DNA of 64,000 nt from Vibrio sp. CB1-14 (GCF_040412085.2 NZ_CP115921.1:1302001-1366000), one strand, 5' to 3'; numbered from the stretch's first letter, positions 45,304 through 55,281 are shown. The notes: generated by a model not told the origin, from the sequence alone. Made by a program: numbers and translations.

Positions 45304-48030
45304 ATGATGTCTACGCTTTTAAGACCGCTCTCGCTAGCGGCAATGGTTGCTGTCATCCTTACCGGGTGTAACGGTGACGAATATGAAGAATCTCAGCCCA
45401 CCGGCGCTTATGCTTTGTCTGACTATGGGTCACCAACGCATTGTGCTGATGGTATGGAGTGGGCGAGCGCAAGTGAAGTGACCGCCATTGAAAACCTCGT
45501 AGAACTAGCAGAAAGCAACAGCACTATCACGTTGCCTGAAGGCTGTTTCAAAATGAACAATCAGCTTACTGTTGATTCGAAAGACAACCTAGTGCTCAAA
45601 GGGGCGGGGATAACGAAGACCTTTTTGGATTTCTCTAATGTAGATGGCAAGGACGGCATTGCAGTCAGTGGCGGTAGCAATATCGTGATATCTGACTTGC
45701 AGGTGTCTGAAGCGTCGAAAAACGGCATCAAAGCGGACTCTGTCGAAGGGCTGATTATTCGTGATGTCGCAACGGTATGGCTGGAAGTACCCCGTGAACG
45801 AGATGAAGATGGTTCACTGCGTGGCACGTACGGTATCTACCCTGTGAAATCGCAAAATGTTTTGATCGAAGATACATGGAGCTACGGCAGTGCCGATGCA
45901 GGTGTCTATGTGGGGCAAACCATTGGTGCCGTGGTGCGTAACAATGTGGCTGAGAAAAACATCGCAGGTATTGAAATTGAAAACAGCTCGGGCGTTGATG
46001 TATACGGCAACCTTGCAGTGGGTAATACCGGCGGCGTCTTACTATTTGATTTGCCTGGTGCAACCACTATTGGCCGTCTAGTTGATGACGTAAGGGTGTT
46101 CAATAACACTATTCGCGACAATAACTTAGTTAACTATGTTGATACAACCTGTGATAAAGGCGTTGGTGGTTGTGGCGTGGTGGGTATCGTACCTCCCGGT
46201 ACAGGTATAGTGATTTTATCTGGCCGTAATGGCGAGTTCTTTAACAACACTATCGATAACCACGACTCAATGGCTGTGGCAATGACCAGCTACTTGTTGG
46301 TGAATGACAACCCAGAAGCGTACGTGCCAAGCTTTACTGGCCCAAGTAGCTCTGAAGGAGCTGCGATTTTACAAGGTTGGAACCCAGTACCGACAGGTAT
46401 GTACTTCCACGATAATTCGGTTACCAATGTGGGCATGAACCCCAACGGTGCCCTCATTGATGATATGGTGCTGGCGTATTCACTTGAGCATCAAGCGTTT
46501 CCTGCCGTTTTCTATGATGGCGCCGGTGAGTCGTTGGTGCGCTCGCAAATGTTTACCGAGCTGCGCGATGCGCTTAATGGCACATTTGGTACTGACCGCT
46601 GGAACTACTTAACCAATTTTACGGACGCAGATTCAAACTGTGTCATCAACAATACTGGAACCAGTGTTGGTGTGCTGGTGGATCACTTAGACCCAACAGC
46701 AATAGGCCGATACTCAGAGAACCCAGCAAACGCAGATTTCCTCTACCAGAACCCTCATACGTCACTGCTGCGCGGTGGGTGTGATGTTAAACAGCCTTTG
46801 GCTGTAAACACCGTAACCATTGATGGGGTGGAATATGGTTGGGGCATTACGGATGCAACGCCAGATGATGGAGATTCGGGCTCAGGTAACAATGGCATAG
46901 TTGGTAATGAGATGTGTCGTGCTAATACGGCAGGTGATATTAATTGGGCTGCACTGACTCGTGATTCTGCAAGCTTTGCCGAAAACTGTACGAATCTCTC
47001 TGACTATCATCTATTCGCTGATGCTAGCGATCCGACTAAGAACCTTAACCTTGCGACATCAGGTAAAGGTACGTTGTATGAAATGAACGTTGAACTGTTT
47101 ACAGATTACGCTCGCAAGTATCGCTATGTGTTGATGCCAGAAGATGTGTCGGCGACCTACCGTTCTCAAGAAGTGTTCGATTTCCCAGTTGGTACGGTAC
47201 TAATAAAAACGTTCACATTACCAACGAGTACTGATAATTCGATTGGCGAAGATGAAGAGTTGATCGAGACTCGATTGTTGATTCGTCGTGATTCAGGCTG
47301 GGTGGCACTGCCATATGTGTGGAATGAAGATAAAACGGACGCCACACTCACCGCAGTATCTGTACCATTTGAGCGCACTATTGAACATAACGGTGAAAAC
47401 TTGGCATTTACGTACGAAGTACCAAGCCGTAATGAGTGTACTTTGTGTCACAAAGTTACCGAAGATGTGGCGGATCCTGTAGGTAGTACCCAAGCGGCAG
47501 GCTTCTCACCAATTGGACCAAAAGCACGCAATATGAACAGTGTTCGCTCTGTATCTTTAGGTAATCCGATTAACCAACTATTGCACTGGGAAAACTTGGG
47601 ATTGGTGAGCTTACCGGATACACCGAGCAACTTACCGGCAGTACCAGAGTTTGATACCGAAGCCGGGGCAACCAATTTAACTCCAGCCGAGCTAGAAGAC
47701 TACGCCAAAGCTTACTTAGATATTAACTGTGCGCATTGCCATCGAACAGAAGGTAAGGCGGCCAGTAACCCATTTAAGTTGGAATATTGGCGAGAAGGTG
47801 TCGGTCAAATGGGATTGTGTGCGCGTGGCATTACGTTCCACAAAGGGCCTAGTCCTTATGTAGTGATGCCAGGGGATGCCGACAATTCGGTTCTGCATTA
47901 TCGAATCAACATCGATAATGGCAACATGATGCCTGAACTTGGTCGTCATGTCGTACACAAAGAAGGAGTGGCTTTGGTTGCTGACTGGATCAACTCTATC
48001 GACCCAACAGGATGGGATTGTGTGGAGTAA
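45304..48030 (+). CDS. Beta-helix / diheme cytochrome-like fusion lipoprotein
   Basis: A 908-residue lipoprotein (lipobox LTGC, Cys22). Residues about 60-490 form a right-handed parallel beta-helix with repeated short NNV/NNT turns. A Gly/Ser/Asp linker at about 518-535 leads to a second domain with two heme motifs, CTLCH (712-716) and CAHCH (809-813). The two halves correspond to two families usually encoded as neighbouring genes (TIGR03805-like beta-helix and TIGR03806/SO2930-like diheme protein), whose role is unknown and which may be fused. Export, two hemes and a FadL neighbour suggest a periplasmic or surface redox step on a hydrophobic compound (inference). Confidence 0.82.
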   Translation: MMSTLLRPLSLAAMVAVILTGCNGDEYEESQPTGAYALSDYGSPTHCADGMEWASASEVTAIENLVELAESNSTITLPEGCFKMNNQLTVDSKDNLVLKGAGITKTFLDFSNVDGKDGIAVSGGSNIVISDLQVSEASKNGIKADSVEGLIIRDVATVWLEVPRERDEDGSLRGTYGIYPVKSQNVLIEDTWSYGSADAGVYVGQTIGAVVRNNVAEKNIAGIEIENSSGVDVYGNLAVGNTGGVLLFDLPGATTIGRLVDDVRVFNNTIRDNNLVNYVDTTCDKGVGGCGVVGIVPPGTGIVILSGRNGEFFNNTIDNHDSMAVAMTSYLLVNDNPEAYVPSFTGPSSSEGAAILQGWNPVPTGMYFHDNSVTNVGMNPNGALIDDMVLAYSLEHQAFPAVFYDGAGESLVRSQMFTELRDALNGTFGTDRWNYLTNFTDADSNCVINNTGTSVGVLVDHLDPTAIGRYSENPANADFLYQNPHTSLLRGGCDVKQPLAVNTVTIDGVEYGWGITDATPDDGDSGSGNNGIVGNEMCRANTAGDINWAALTRDSASFAENCTNLSDYHLFADASDPTKNLNLATSGKGTLYEMNVELFTDYARKYRYVLMPEDVSATYRSQEVFDFPVGTVLIKTFTLPTSTDNSIGEDEELIETRLLIRRDSGWVALPYVWNEDKTDATLTAVSVPFERTIEHNGENLAFTYEVPSRNECTLCHKVTEDVADPVGSTQAAGFSPIGPKARNMNSVRSVSLGNPINQLLHWENLGLVSLPDTPSNLPAVPEFDTEAGATNLTPAELEDYAKAYLDINCAHCHRTEGKAASNPFKLEYWREGVGQMGLCARGITFHKGPSPYVVMPGDADNSVLHYRINIDNGNMMPELGRHVVHKEGVALVADWINSIDPTGWDCVE

Positions 48031-48108
48031 GTCCGCCAACACTCCCTAGAAAAACGCCCGGCAACATGGCCGGGTGTTTGTTTATTCGGTGACGAGATTC
48101 AAAGTGGG

Positions 48109-48468
48109 TTAGGCAAATTCTTTTTGCAGGTAACTCACAATGTCCGATGACTCATACATCCATGTTTCTTCGCCATTTTCGACGATTTTCAGACATGGCA
48201 CTTTAACTCGACCGCCGCCATCTAAAAGCTCTTCTCTAGCAACAGGATCGTTTTTCGCGTCTTTTAATTCGATATTGATAGATTGGCGTTTCATTTCACG
48301 GCGAACTTTGACACAAAATGGACAAGCTTCGAATTGATAAAGCTGCATCGCCGATGCTTTGGCATCAGCTTGTTGCTGTGCTTCACTGCTGCGTTTTACG
48401 CCGCGTGGTGAAAACACAAAGTTCAGCAATAGAATGATTTTGCCTAAAATAATGCGGATGAACTTCAT
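48109..48468 (-). CDS. Glutaredoxin-like protein with N-terminal membrane anchor
   Basis: A 119-residue protein. The first 20 residues (KFIRIILGKIILLLNFVF) form an amphipathic or membrane-anchoring helix. A glutaredoxin fold follows with the CPFC active site at about residues 49-52 and a cis-proline in VPCL. It probably catalyses thiol-disulfide exchange close to the inner membrane on the cytoplasmic side. It is convergent with the fusion gene and has its own promoter region. Confidence 0.85.
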   Translation of the reverse strand: MKFIRIILGKIILLLNFVFSPRGVKRSSEAQQQADAKASAMQLYQFEACPFCVKVRREMKRQSINIELKDAKNDPVAREELLDGGGRVKVPCLKIVENGEETWMYESSDIVSYLQKEFA

Positions 48469-48607
48469 AACTACCTTTCTTTGGGATTTGTTGAGCTTAT
48501 AGTTGTTATCGTGTTTTTGTTTCCAACACGTACAGCGCCAAATCTTAACACCTCTTTTACTTTACCGATACGTTTAGTCTCTCGATAAACCCATTCGCTA
48601 AAGCAGT

Positions 48608-50188
48608 TTACTCCCTAGATAAACTATGACGCTTGGTGACGCTAAGACCCAAACGCTTAGACAATCGGATAAGATTGGCACGATCCGTTTTGAGCTCGCG
48701 TGCCGCTTGAGCCCAGTTGTAGTCTGCACTGACTAACGCATTTGATATCAATGCTCGTTGATATTCTTCCGTGGCCTCGCGGATTCCAGCGCTCTCTTTT
48801 GGAAGCTCAATAGTCGTTGCTTTGGTTTGATTTTGTGGTGGAAGTGCGTCATCAAATTGTCCACAGTCATCGATGGTGACGGACACAACCGCTTTTCCCA
48901 TCGAGCGGGCTTTTGCTTTTAGGGCCGCACGGTTTATGACATGTTCAAGTTCGCGAACATTGCCTGGCCATGCGTATCGGTTAAGGTGAGTAACGACATT
49001 CGGGTTGAGTTTGATCTGGCTGATCCCGAGTTTTCTGCGCACTTGTTCTAAGAAAAAGCCGGTTAGCAGTTCCACATCACCAAGACGTTCTTTTAGTGGA
49101 GGAACGGAAATCGGGTAGACGCTGAGACGGTGGTAGAGGTCTGCGCGAAACTTGCCATTTTCCACTTCTAACTTGAGGTCTCGATTGGTTGCCGCCAACA
49201 CGCGGACGTTAATTTTCTGAATCTGATCTTTACCGACAGGTTGGATCTCATTGTTTTGTAGAGCGCGTAAAAGCTTACTTTGTGCGGCCAGTGGCAATTC
49301 CCCAATCTCATCGAGAAACAGGGTGCCACCGTCTGCGAGTGCAAACTTACCTAGGCGGTTTTTATCGGCGCCTGTAAACGCTCCTTTGACGTGGCCAAAC
49401 AGTTCGCTCTCAATCAGGTTTTCTGGGATGGCCGCGCAGTTCACGTAGACCAAAGGTTGTTGTCTTCGGGTTGATTGGTAATGCAGCGTGCGCGCAACCA
49501 GCTCTTTGCCAACGCCTGTTTCACCATGGATCAAAATGTTGAAGTCGGAGGGCGCGACGATCTCAATATCAGATTTAAGCGCTCGCATTGGCTCACTGTT
49601 ACCGATCATCTCTCCTCCGTCTCGCTCCCAAGCTTCCTCATTGAGCTCTTCGAGAAGTTGCTTCGATTGCTTTGCTTGATATTCTAGCTGAGAGAAAGTG
49701 AGTGCCATTTTCAACGTAGAGGCGGCGATAGCAGACAGAACTTCGAGATTTCTCGTTGGAATACTATGAAAGACATTCGGTTCTAGGCTATCTAGCGTTA
49801 GCGCTCCCAACATTTTTTCGCCAAAAATCAGCGGAAGCCCCATACAAGAGTGCATTGGCAGGTCGCCGTGATGGTCAATCAATAGACCATCAAAGGGGTC
49901 GGGCAGCTCACTATCAGCATCAAAAATCACTGGGCTACTAGCGGCGCAGATTTCAGCGAAACGCGGATGCTCATTAATGACAAAGCGTCGTCCTAATGTA
50001 TCTCGAGCGAGCCCCTGCATCGCCAGTGGTACTAGCGTGTCTCCCTGCAATGAAAGCAGCGCTACACAATCACAGCGAATGGTTTTCCTGATAGTATTGA
50101 GCAGCGAATCGAAACGTTCTTGATCGTTGTTGCTGCTAGCGAGACCAACGGTTAGGTCGATAAGACTTGAGGTGGAGATATCTTGCAT
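48608..50188 (-). CDS. norR: Nitric-oxide-responsive sigma-54 activator NorR
   Basis: A 526-residue bacterial enhancer-binding protein. An N-terminal GAF domain (about residues 10-170) would hold the NO-sensing iron. The AAA+ domain (about 195-430) has Walker A (GETGVGKE), GAFTGA and LFLDEIGEL, and a C-terminal Fis-type helix-turn-helix ends the protein. The frame is open up to 50326, but an upstream start there would overlap the sigma-54 promoter of hmp, so the internal ATG 50188 (MQDISTSS) is chosen; 50224 is also possible. It is divergent from hmp, its likely target. Confidence 0.9.
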   Translation of the reverse strand: MQDISTSSLIDLTVGLASSNNDQERFDSLLNTIRKTIRCDCVALLSLQGDTLVPLAMQGLARDTLGRRFVINEHPRFAEICAASSPVIFDADSELPDPFDGLLIDHHGDLPMHSCMGLPLIFGEKMLGALTLDSLEPNVFHSIPTRNLEVLSAIAASTLKMALTFSQLEYQAKQSKQLLEELNEEAWERDGGEMIGNSEPMRALKSDIEIVAPSDFNILIHGETGVGKELVARTLHYQSTRRQQPLVYVNCAAIPENLIESELFGHVKGAFTGADKNRLGKFALADGGTLFLDEIGELPLAAQSKLLRALQNNEIQPVGKDQIQKINVRVLAATNRDLKLEVENGKFRADLYHRLSVYPISVPPLKERLGDVELLTGFFLEQVRRKLGISQIKLNPNVVTHLNRYAWPGNVRELEHVINRAALKAKARSMGKAVVSVTIDDCGQFDDALPPQNQTKATTIELPKESAGIREATEEYQRALISNALVSADYNWAQAARELKTDRANLIRLSKRLGLSVTKRHSLSRE

Positions 50189-50230
50189 GTGGGATACGAC
50201 GTTGTAAATGAGTATGGTTGTCATTCTAGT

Positions 50231-50282
50231 GTCATTTGGACATAAATGGAAGTAGTCATTTTGACTCAATTTAGAGTCTAAA
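50231..50282. promoter_or_regulatory. NorR enhancer sites upstream of hmp
   Basis: Two copies of the GT-N7-AC pattern, GTCATTTGGAC (50231-50241) and GTCATTTTGAC (50255-50265), are spaced 24 bp apart. A symmetrical TTTAGAGTCTAAA (50270-50282) may be a third. They lie 40-90 bp upstream of the sigma-54 promoter, as expected for NorR enhancers. Confidence 0.7.
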
Positions 50283-50320
50283 TGTTCTTTAAAACCAATG
50301 AATACCGATGTTTTTATACT

Positions 50321-50336
50321 TGGCACGAACTCTGCA
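50321..50336 (+). promoter_or_regulatory. Sigma-54 promoter of hmp
   Basis: TGGCACGAACTCTGCA has the GG and GC dinucleotides of the -24/-12 consensus at the right spacing (one mismatch in TTGCA). It faces hmp, giving a leader of about 135 bases. Confidence 0.82.
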
Positions 50337-50484
50337 ACACACTGTCTGTAAAATCAGATGTGAACGCGAATAGTTCACTTTTAAATATAAAAAGCGTGCT
50401 GCGTTAGCAGGAAACACGTGAGACAGCCAGTCTATTATTATATCTATAAATAAAGTCGTAATTTAAAGCCTTCTAGGGAACACT

Positions 50485-51684
50485 ATGCTAAGTAATCAAC
50501 ATATCGAAATCATCAAAAGCACTATTCCTCTACTTGAGTCAGCTGGACCTGCTCTGACTCAGCATTTCTATCAGCGAATGTTTGCTCATAACCCAGAGCT
50601 CAAAGACATTTTTAATATGACTCATCAAAAGTCGGGTCGTCAAAGCGTTGCTTTGTTTGAAGCGGTAGCCGCTTACGCTAAGAACATTGAAAACCTCGCT
50701 GCTTTGTCAGCAGCAGTTGAACGTATCGCGCACAAGCATACGAGCTTTCACATCAAAGCTGATCACTACCAAATTGTTGGGCACCACCTCATTGAGACAT
50801 TGCGTGAACTGGCGCCAGAGGCGTTCACTCCGGCTGTAGAGGAGGCTTGGACAGAAGCGTATCTATTTTTAGCGCAGATCTTTATCGATCGCGAAGAAGA
50901 GCTTTACCAATTGCGTGAAAAAGCACTGGGTGGTTGGCGCGGTACTCGTCGATTCGTCGTCGTCGAAAAAACATCAGAGTCTAAATTAGTCACGAGTTTT
51001 GTTCTTGAGCCTGAAGACGGCGGCAAAGTACTCGATTTTCAACCAGGTCAGTATCTGGGAATTCAAGTCTCACCAACGGGCAGTGATAACGTGGAAATTC
51101 GACAATATTCACTTTCTCAAGCACCAACGGGCACAAGCTACCGTATCTCTGTGAAAAAAGAGCAATCGAGTGAGCATGCTGATGGTTTGGTCTCTAACTA
51201 TTTGCATCGTGAGTTAAATGTTGGTTCAACACTAGACGTTATGCCACCTGCTGGCGACTTCTTTTACCAGCCGTCTGATGCACCTGTGGTACTTATTTCT
51301 GCCGGTGTGGGCTGCACGCCTATGCAAGCAATGCTACAACAAATCGGTAAGCAAGATTCTTCCCAGCAAGTGACTTACTTACACGCGTGTGAAAATGAGC
51401 TGCAGCATTCGTTTGTTGATGAAACGGCGACAATTTTGGCTGCAAACGGCTGGCAACAACATACTTGGTATCGTGAACCACAGGACAAGCATGAAGCGAC
51501 GAATTGTCACAATGGGATGATGGATTTATCAGCTATCAAAGATTCTCTACCAGTTCATTTTGGTGAGTTCTATCTTTGTGGACCAGTTGGCTTTATGCAG
51601 GCCGTGGTGGCACAGCTAGAAGCGATGGATGTGGAGCGCTCACGTATTCACTATGAAGTATTTGGTCCACATGCAAACCTATAA
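50485..51684 (+). CDS. hmp: Flavohemoglobin, nitric oxide dioxygenase
   Basis: A 399-residue Hmp. The globin domain (residues 1-140, IPLLESAGPALTQHFYQRMF) is followed by an FAD domain with RQYSLS and an NAD-binding domain with GVGCTPMQAM. It oxidises NO to nitrate using oxygen and NADH, with E. coli Hmp (396 residues) as close match. It is the only gene under the sigma-54 promoter. A short convergent hairpin at 51702-51720 follows. Confidence 0.96.
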   Translation: MLSNQHIEIIKSTIPLLESAGPALTQHFYQRMFAHNPELKDIFNMTHQKSGRQSVALFEAVAAYAKNIENLAALSAAVERIAHKHTSFHIKADHYQIVGHHLIETLRELAPEAFTPAVEEAWTEAYLFLAQIFIDREEELYQLREKALGGWRGTRRFVVVEKTSESKLVTSFVLEPEDGGKVLDFQPGQYLGIQVSPTGSDNVEIRQYSLSQAPTGTSYRISVKKEQSSEHADGLVSNYLHRELNVGSTLDVMPPAGDFFYQPSDAPVVLISAGVGCTPMQAMLQQIGKQDSSQQVTYLHACENELQHSFVDETATILAANGWQQHTWYREPQDKHEATNCHNGMMDLSAIKDSLPVHFGEFYLCGPVGFMQAVVAQLEAMDVERSRIHYEVFGPHANL

Positions 51685-51701
51685 CGCTTAGCCTAACTTG
51701 T

Positions 51702-51720
51702 CGGCTAGTTCAATTAGCCG
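51702..51720. terminator. Short convergent hairpin after hmp
   Basis: A CGGCTA / TAGCCG stem with a seven-base loop lies between the hmp stop and the stop of the convergent gene at 51722. It has no T-run and is only a weak candidate. Confidence 0.45.
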
Positions 51721-51721
51721 G

Positions 51722-52261
51722 CTAGTTAAACCATTTTTCAAACCACCTCTCCCAACCGGATGACGGTGGGTTTTTTGATTCAAATTCGCGAAAGCCCTGA
51801 TAGTAGCTTTGGTTGAATGCTATACGTAAGTCATCGATACTTTTTTGTGTTAGAGGGCTGAGCGTTTCGCTGGTCTGCAGGGCGTGATCATTGGCGAGGC
51901 TAAAGTCCATTCCCAAGTACCCTTGGATATAGACCCAGATATGGGTTACTAACATCAGCTCTTCAACAACAGGGAGCTTAAATGCACGGGCATGCTCACT
52001 GCCCACTTGTTGCTCAATAGCAGATTGCATCGCCTGAACTTGATTAAGATGTGCATTGAGAGAGGAAAGCGCTTCTACATTAAGTTTGGTGAATAGACCA
52101 AGTAGTAAACCAGAAGGGGCATGATCGGGTTTATTCTCTTGTGCTCTAGCGAACAAAAGGTTTTCTCGCTCGCACAAGTTATTCAGAGCTTCTTGGTGCG
52201 TCGCTGCAATGCTAAGCGTGTCGGCCTTAATGTCGTTCAGTGCTTCCCTCAGTTCAATCAT
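51722..52261 (-). CDS. Unknown cytosolic protein coupled to yaeQ
   Basis: A 179-residue, mostly helical, soluble protein with no signal peptide. The C-terminus is Trp-rich and basic (GWERWFEKWFN). I do not recognise a family. Its ATG overlaps the yaeQ stop by four bases (ATGA), so the two are translationally coupled and should be made together. Confidence 0.7.
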   Translation of the reverse strand: MIELREALNDIKADTLSIAATHQEALNNLCERENLLFARAQENKPDHAPSGLLLGLFTKLNVEALSSLNAHLNQVQAMQSAIEQQVGSEHARAFKLPVVEELMLVTHIWVYIQGYLGMDFSLANDHALQTSETLSPLTQKSIDDLRIAFNQSYYQGFREFESKNPPSSGWERWFEKWFN

Positions 52262-52794
52262 TTGTCTTGCAATTCCTCTACAGTGACTTCTACTGAGCCA
52301 CTCTCCGCATCAACAAATAGGGAGGTTCCGGTAATCATGACAGAAAGATCCATTGTTCGAGTAACCAACCCAGTCAGTGATTCGATAGACTCATTATCGA
52401 AGCGATAGACGCTAGCATCTAAATAGCCAAATTTACCTTGGTTTTGTTGCCACCATACATCGCTTTTGGTGTTGAAGCTGTAAACCTTGGTTTTCTTAGA
52501 GAGTCGAGTGGCTTTCTTAACGCGATCAACATCTGGCTCACCAATATCAATCCAAACCAAGGTTTGATCATCGAGTGATTTTTCCCAAATGTCCGGCTCT
52601 TCAATGGTCGATAATCCTTTGGTGAACTGAAGGTCGGGAGATGCGTTTAAGCAGAATGCCATCAGTCTTGCCATCATACGTTGCTGATTTTCAGAAGGGT
52701 GCAGGGCGACGGTAAGGTTGAGAGAGTCGTAGTAGTCACGATTCATGTCGGTCAAGGCAACACGAAACTTATAAATGGTTGGTTTTAAGGCCAT
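52258..52794 (-). CDS. yaeQ: YaeQ family protein
   Basis: A 178-residue protein that matches YaeQ along its length: MALKPTIYKF start, HPSENQQRMMARL, DIGEPD and WWQQNQGK. YaeQ has a PD-(D/E)xK nuclease-like fold of uncertain function; suppression of rfaH loss in Salmonella is reported for the family. The frame also has an ATG at 52806, but the conserved family start is at 52794. It is coupled to the downstream gene at 51722. Confidence 0.92.
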   Translation of the reverse strand: MALKPTIYKFRVALTDMNRDYYDSLNLTVALHPSENQQRMMARLMAFCLNASPDLQFTKGLSTIEEPDIWEKSLDDQTLVWIDIGEPDVDRVKKATRLSKKTKVYSFNTKSDVWWQQNQGKFGYLDASVYRFDNESIESLTGLVTRTMDLSVMITGTSLFVDAESGSVEVTVEELQDK

Positions 52795-52891
52795 GAGAAT
52801 GCTCAAAATTTGTGAATATCGTTTGACTCTATAGTACGCGTCTCACCGCAAAAGGGTACTAACAAAGTAGGGGATTGGGACTAACTGATAC

Positions 52892-52918
52892 AAAAATAGC
52901 CAGCAGAGCTGGCTATTT
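52892..52918 (-). terminator. Terminator of cold-shock gene
   Basis: An 11-bp stem (AAATAGCCAGC / GCTGGCTATTT) with a three-base loop lies 25 bp past the cold-shock gene stop. The leftward U-tract is short. Confidence 0.75.
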
Positions 52919-52942
52919 ATCAAACGTTACTGGAAGTCAGTC

Positions 52943-53152
52943 TTAAACTGGAACGATTTCTTCAGCTTGAGGGCCTTTTTGGCCTTGAGTTACTCGGAAC
53001 TCAACTTTTTGGCCTTCAGCAAGCGTACGGAAACCGTCTGCTTTAATGTTGCTGAAGTGAGCGAAAACGTCTGGACCATTTTCTTGTTGAATGAAGCCAA
53101 AGCCTTTAGTTTCGTTGAACCACTTAACTGTACCAGTTACTGTGTTAGACAT
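52943..53152 (-). CDS. Cold-shock protein, CspA family
   Basis: A 69-residue single cold-shock domain with both RNA-binding motifs intact: KGFGFIQ (RNP1) and VFAHFS (RNP2). It binds single-stranded RNA and melts secondary structure, acting as an RNA chaperone and antiterminator. The particular paralog cannot be told with confidence. A long upstream non-coding region is consistent with a regulated leader. Confidence 0.94.
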   Translation of the reverse strand: MSNTVTGTVKWFNETKGFGFIQQENGPDVFAHFSNIKADGFRTLAEGQKVEFRVTQGQKGPQAEEIVPV

Positions 53153-53580
53153 AGTTATATCCTAAATTTTTTACTATCTTGTTTCTATTGCCAATCCGGC
53201 AGCTATAGCGTGGAAAATGAAATTGCTATTGCGTACAACGCGTCGGGGGAATCACGAGAATTCAACGAATGCTTTTTGTATACAATGGAACTTTTTTTCT
53301 AGCCAGTAACGAATATAAGCGACTTCTTAGGCAAGTCAAAGAGTGGTGAATATATTAATGTTGAATATTTGATGTGTAGCTCGTTTTTAGATGGCACTTT
53401 CATGACATTTCAAACAGATAGCTAAATTTTTGACGCTGGATCAACATCTGAGTAGGATGTGTAACATATTGATATAAAACATTATTTAGCGACTCGAAAT
53501 AATGTTTTGTAAAGATTGTGCAAACAATACGATTATTTTGAAGTGCTAAAGGTTTTTATAGAATTACCAATTAATTAGGC
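53153..53580. promoter_or_regulatory. Leader and promoter region of cold-shock gene
   Basis: About 430 bp without a gene. On the minus strand it probably carries a 5' leader of 100-150 bases and the promoter. A TTGTATACAA palindrome at 53276-53285 lies in the region. A clear cold-box could not be identified by eye. Confidence 0.45.
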
Positions 53581-54744
53581 CTATCTCTCTATTTTTGGCG
53601 AGTATATTGAGTATGCGGTAATTTGACCAGCCACAATAGCTGAAAACATAAATAATGCGGATAAACCGATATTAGGGATCGGTAAAATCGATTGCTCAAA
53701 CACAGATTGGCTAGCGCTCACCATAACACGGCTTCCTGGTACCAAGATAATGATGCCCTGAACAATGTAAATGGAACCCGTGAGATCAAGCCTTTTGGCA
53801 ACCCAGGTGCCATATAAAGTGATGAGCACCGTAGTGACCCAAGTGCCCACAACCCAGCCGCTATCAAACCCTAAATAGAACGGCCCCCACATGCCAAGCA
53901 CGGCTACGGGTAGTCCCAGTAGAATGTCAGTTGGGCGGGCGTTAAAAATGACGCCAATGGAGGTTGAGATGAGCAATAGCCCACAACAATGCAGCCATAG
54001 CGGGACTTCATTGGTGTAGGACAGAGACTCTGCTTGCCCCCAAAAGGCCTCACCAATATTGAGCCCCATCATCACACCGATAAACAATTTTATGAGGGTG
54101 AGGGCGCTTTGCCCCAAAAGAGCGGTACCCGAGACTAAGTCATTAAATGCCAAACACTCAAGTGAGTTGGCGATAGATAAACCGGGCACAAACAAAACGA
54201 CACTCGCAATACATAACGCCCATATGGGAATTGCAGCGCCGGTACTGGCGATAAATGCCACAAGTACCCCGGTGAGTAGAGCTGAAATGAACTCGACCGC
54301 GATAGAGTTGCGCCCACGATAAACAAGCTGACACACCCAAACCATCAAACCTAACAACATAGAAAATGCAATGGCTTCCAACGTGCTGCCTACCAGCATG
54401 AGATAAGCGGGTGGGATCCCCATATTAGCCAGGGCGACCACCCACTTTGGGTAACCGACCGGCTCTGGAACCGGCTCATTGCTTGGCTGATTGATTCGAA
54501 TGATAGTGTTGGCGAGCAAGCTAAGGTTGATGGAGGCGGGTTTTAATCGCTTTAGTACAACCGTGTTGTCTTTATCTGGAAATTGATAGTTGATGGCGGT
54601 TGGGGTGGCTTGCACCATGACATCGATGCCGTGTTTTTGCGCGTAGTATTGCGCGTACTTTTCCACTTTATAAGGGGCACATCCACTGCGGTGAAGTGTG
54701 TCGCCGATATCTACGATTTTTTTAATTGTTTGAGTGGAAGGCAT
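53581..54744 (-). CDS. ThrE-type threonine/serine exporter (fused YjjP-YjjB form)
   Basis: A 387-residue membrane protein. A soluble N-terminal domain (about residues 1-100, GDTLHRSGCAPYKVEKYAQ) is characteristic of the ThrE/YjjP family and precedes about ten helices. The second half (about 245-387) corresponds to YjjB, so both halves are on one chain. The family exports threonine and serine, or succinate in some YjjPB systems. It stands alone, with long gaps on both sides. Confidence 0.82.
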   Translation of the reverse strand: MPSTQTIKKIVDIGDTLHRSGCAPYKVEKYAQYYAQKHGIDVMVQATPTAINYQFPDKDNTVVLKRLKPASINLSLLANTIIRINQPSNEPVPEPVGYPKWVVALANMGIPPAYLMLVGSTLEAIAFSMLLGLMVWVCQLVYRGRNSIAVEFISALLTGVLVAFIASTGAAIPIWALCIASVVLFVPGLSIANSLECLAFNDLVSGTALLGQSALTLIKLFIGVMMGLNIGEAFWGQAESLSYTNEVPLWLHCCGLLLISTSIGVIFNARPTDILLGLPVAVLGMWGPFYLGFDSGWVVGTWVTTVLITLYGTWVAKRLDLTGSIYIVQGIIILVPGSRVMVSASQSVFEQSILPIPNIGLSALFMFSAIVAGQITAYSIYSPKIER

Positions 54745-55206
54745 AGGTTCGTCTAATCAATGTCGTGGTGCCACTTCGGTGGCGTAAAGGTACCAAAGCT
54801 TCAAGGGTTTTTCGATAGTTAATATTCAATTTGCTATCAATTTTATTCACTGTAACAGAACGCATTGCAGCAGTCAGATGGCGAACCGCAAACGTTTCAA
54901 TGTCTTAGAAAGCTGATTGATAACAAACGATAGGTAGACTTGGTAGTCGCTATATTTAACACGCTTCTCTAACTATTGACTATCAGATTTAATTTCGATT
55001 TGAAGAAGTACTATTTATACGAGCGAACGGTTCTTCGCTTCGAAAAGGAAAAGTGAGATTTACCTCTCACTTTTCCTTTTCGTATCAGTGTGATAGTGCA
55101 ATTAAGAAGCAAATCGAAGCAAAGATGCGCAGTTAACCCAGAATGTTCAAAAAGAGGCTTTTCTTTTCTATCAGATGTGGCATATTAACTCTCGTCCCAC
55201 GATGAT
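54745..55206. other. Intergenic region between ThrE-type gene and tRNA-Gly
   Basis: About 460 bp with no supportable gene. It holds the ThrE-type promoter on the left, a long orphan hairpin (55041-55082) and the tRNA promoter on the right. Confidence 0.5.
55041..55082. terminator. Orphan 18-bp perfect hairpin
   Basis: A perfect 18-bp stem (55041-55058 with 55065-55082) and a six-base loop, whose 3' arm is rich in T (CTTTTCCTTTTCG). It has the form of a strong terminator but no gene ends here on either strand, so it may end an unannotated small RNA or be the remnant of a lost gene. Confidence 0.6.

Positions 55207-55281
<75 letters not shown>

Noticed and set aside
52065..52076. GAAAGCGCTTCT, close to the LacI operator
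   Set aside because: It is within the coding frame of the unknown gene coupled to yaeQ, far from the glucan locus; most likely chance.
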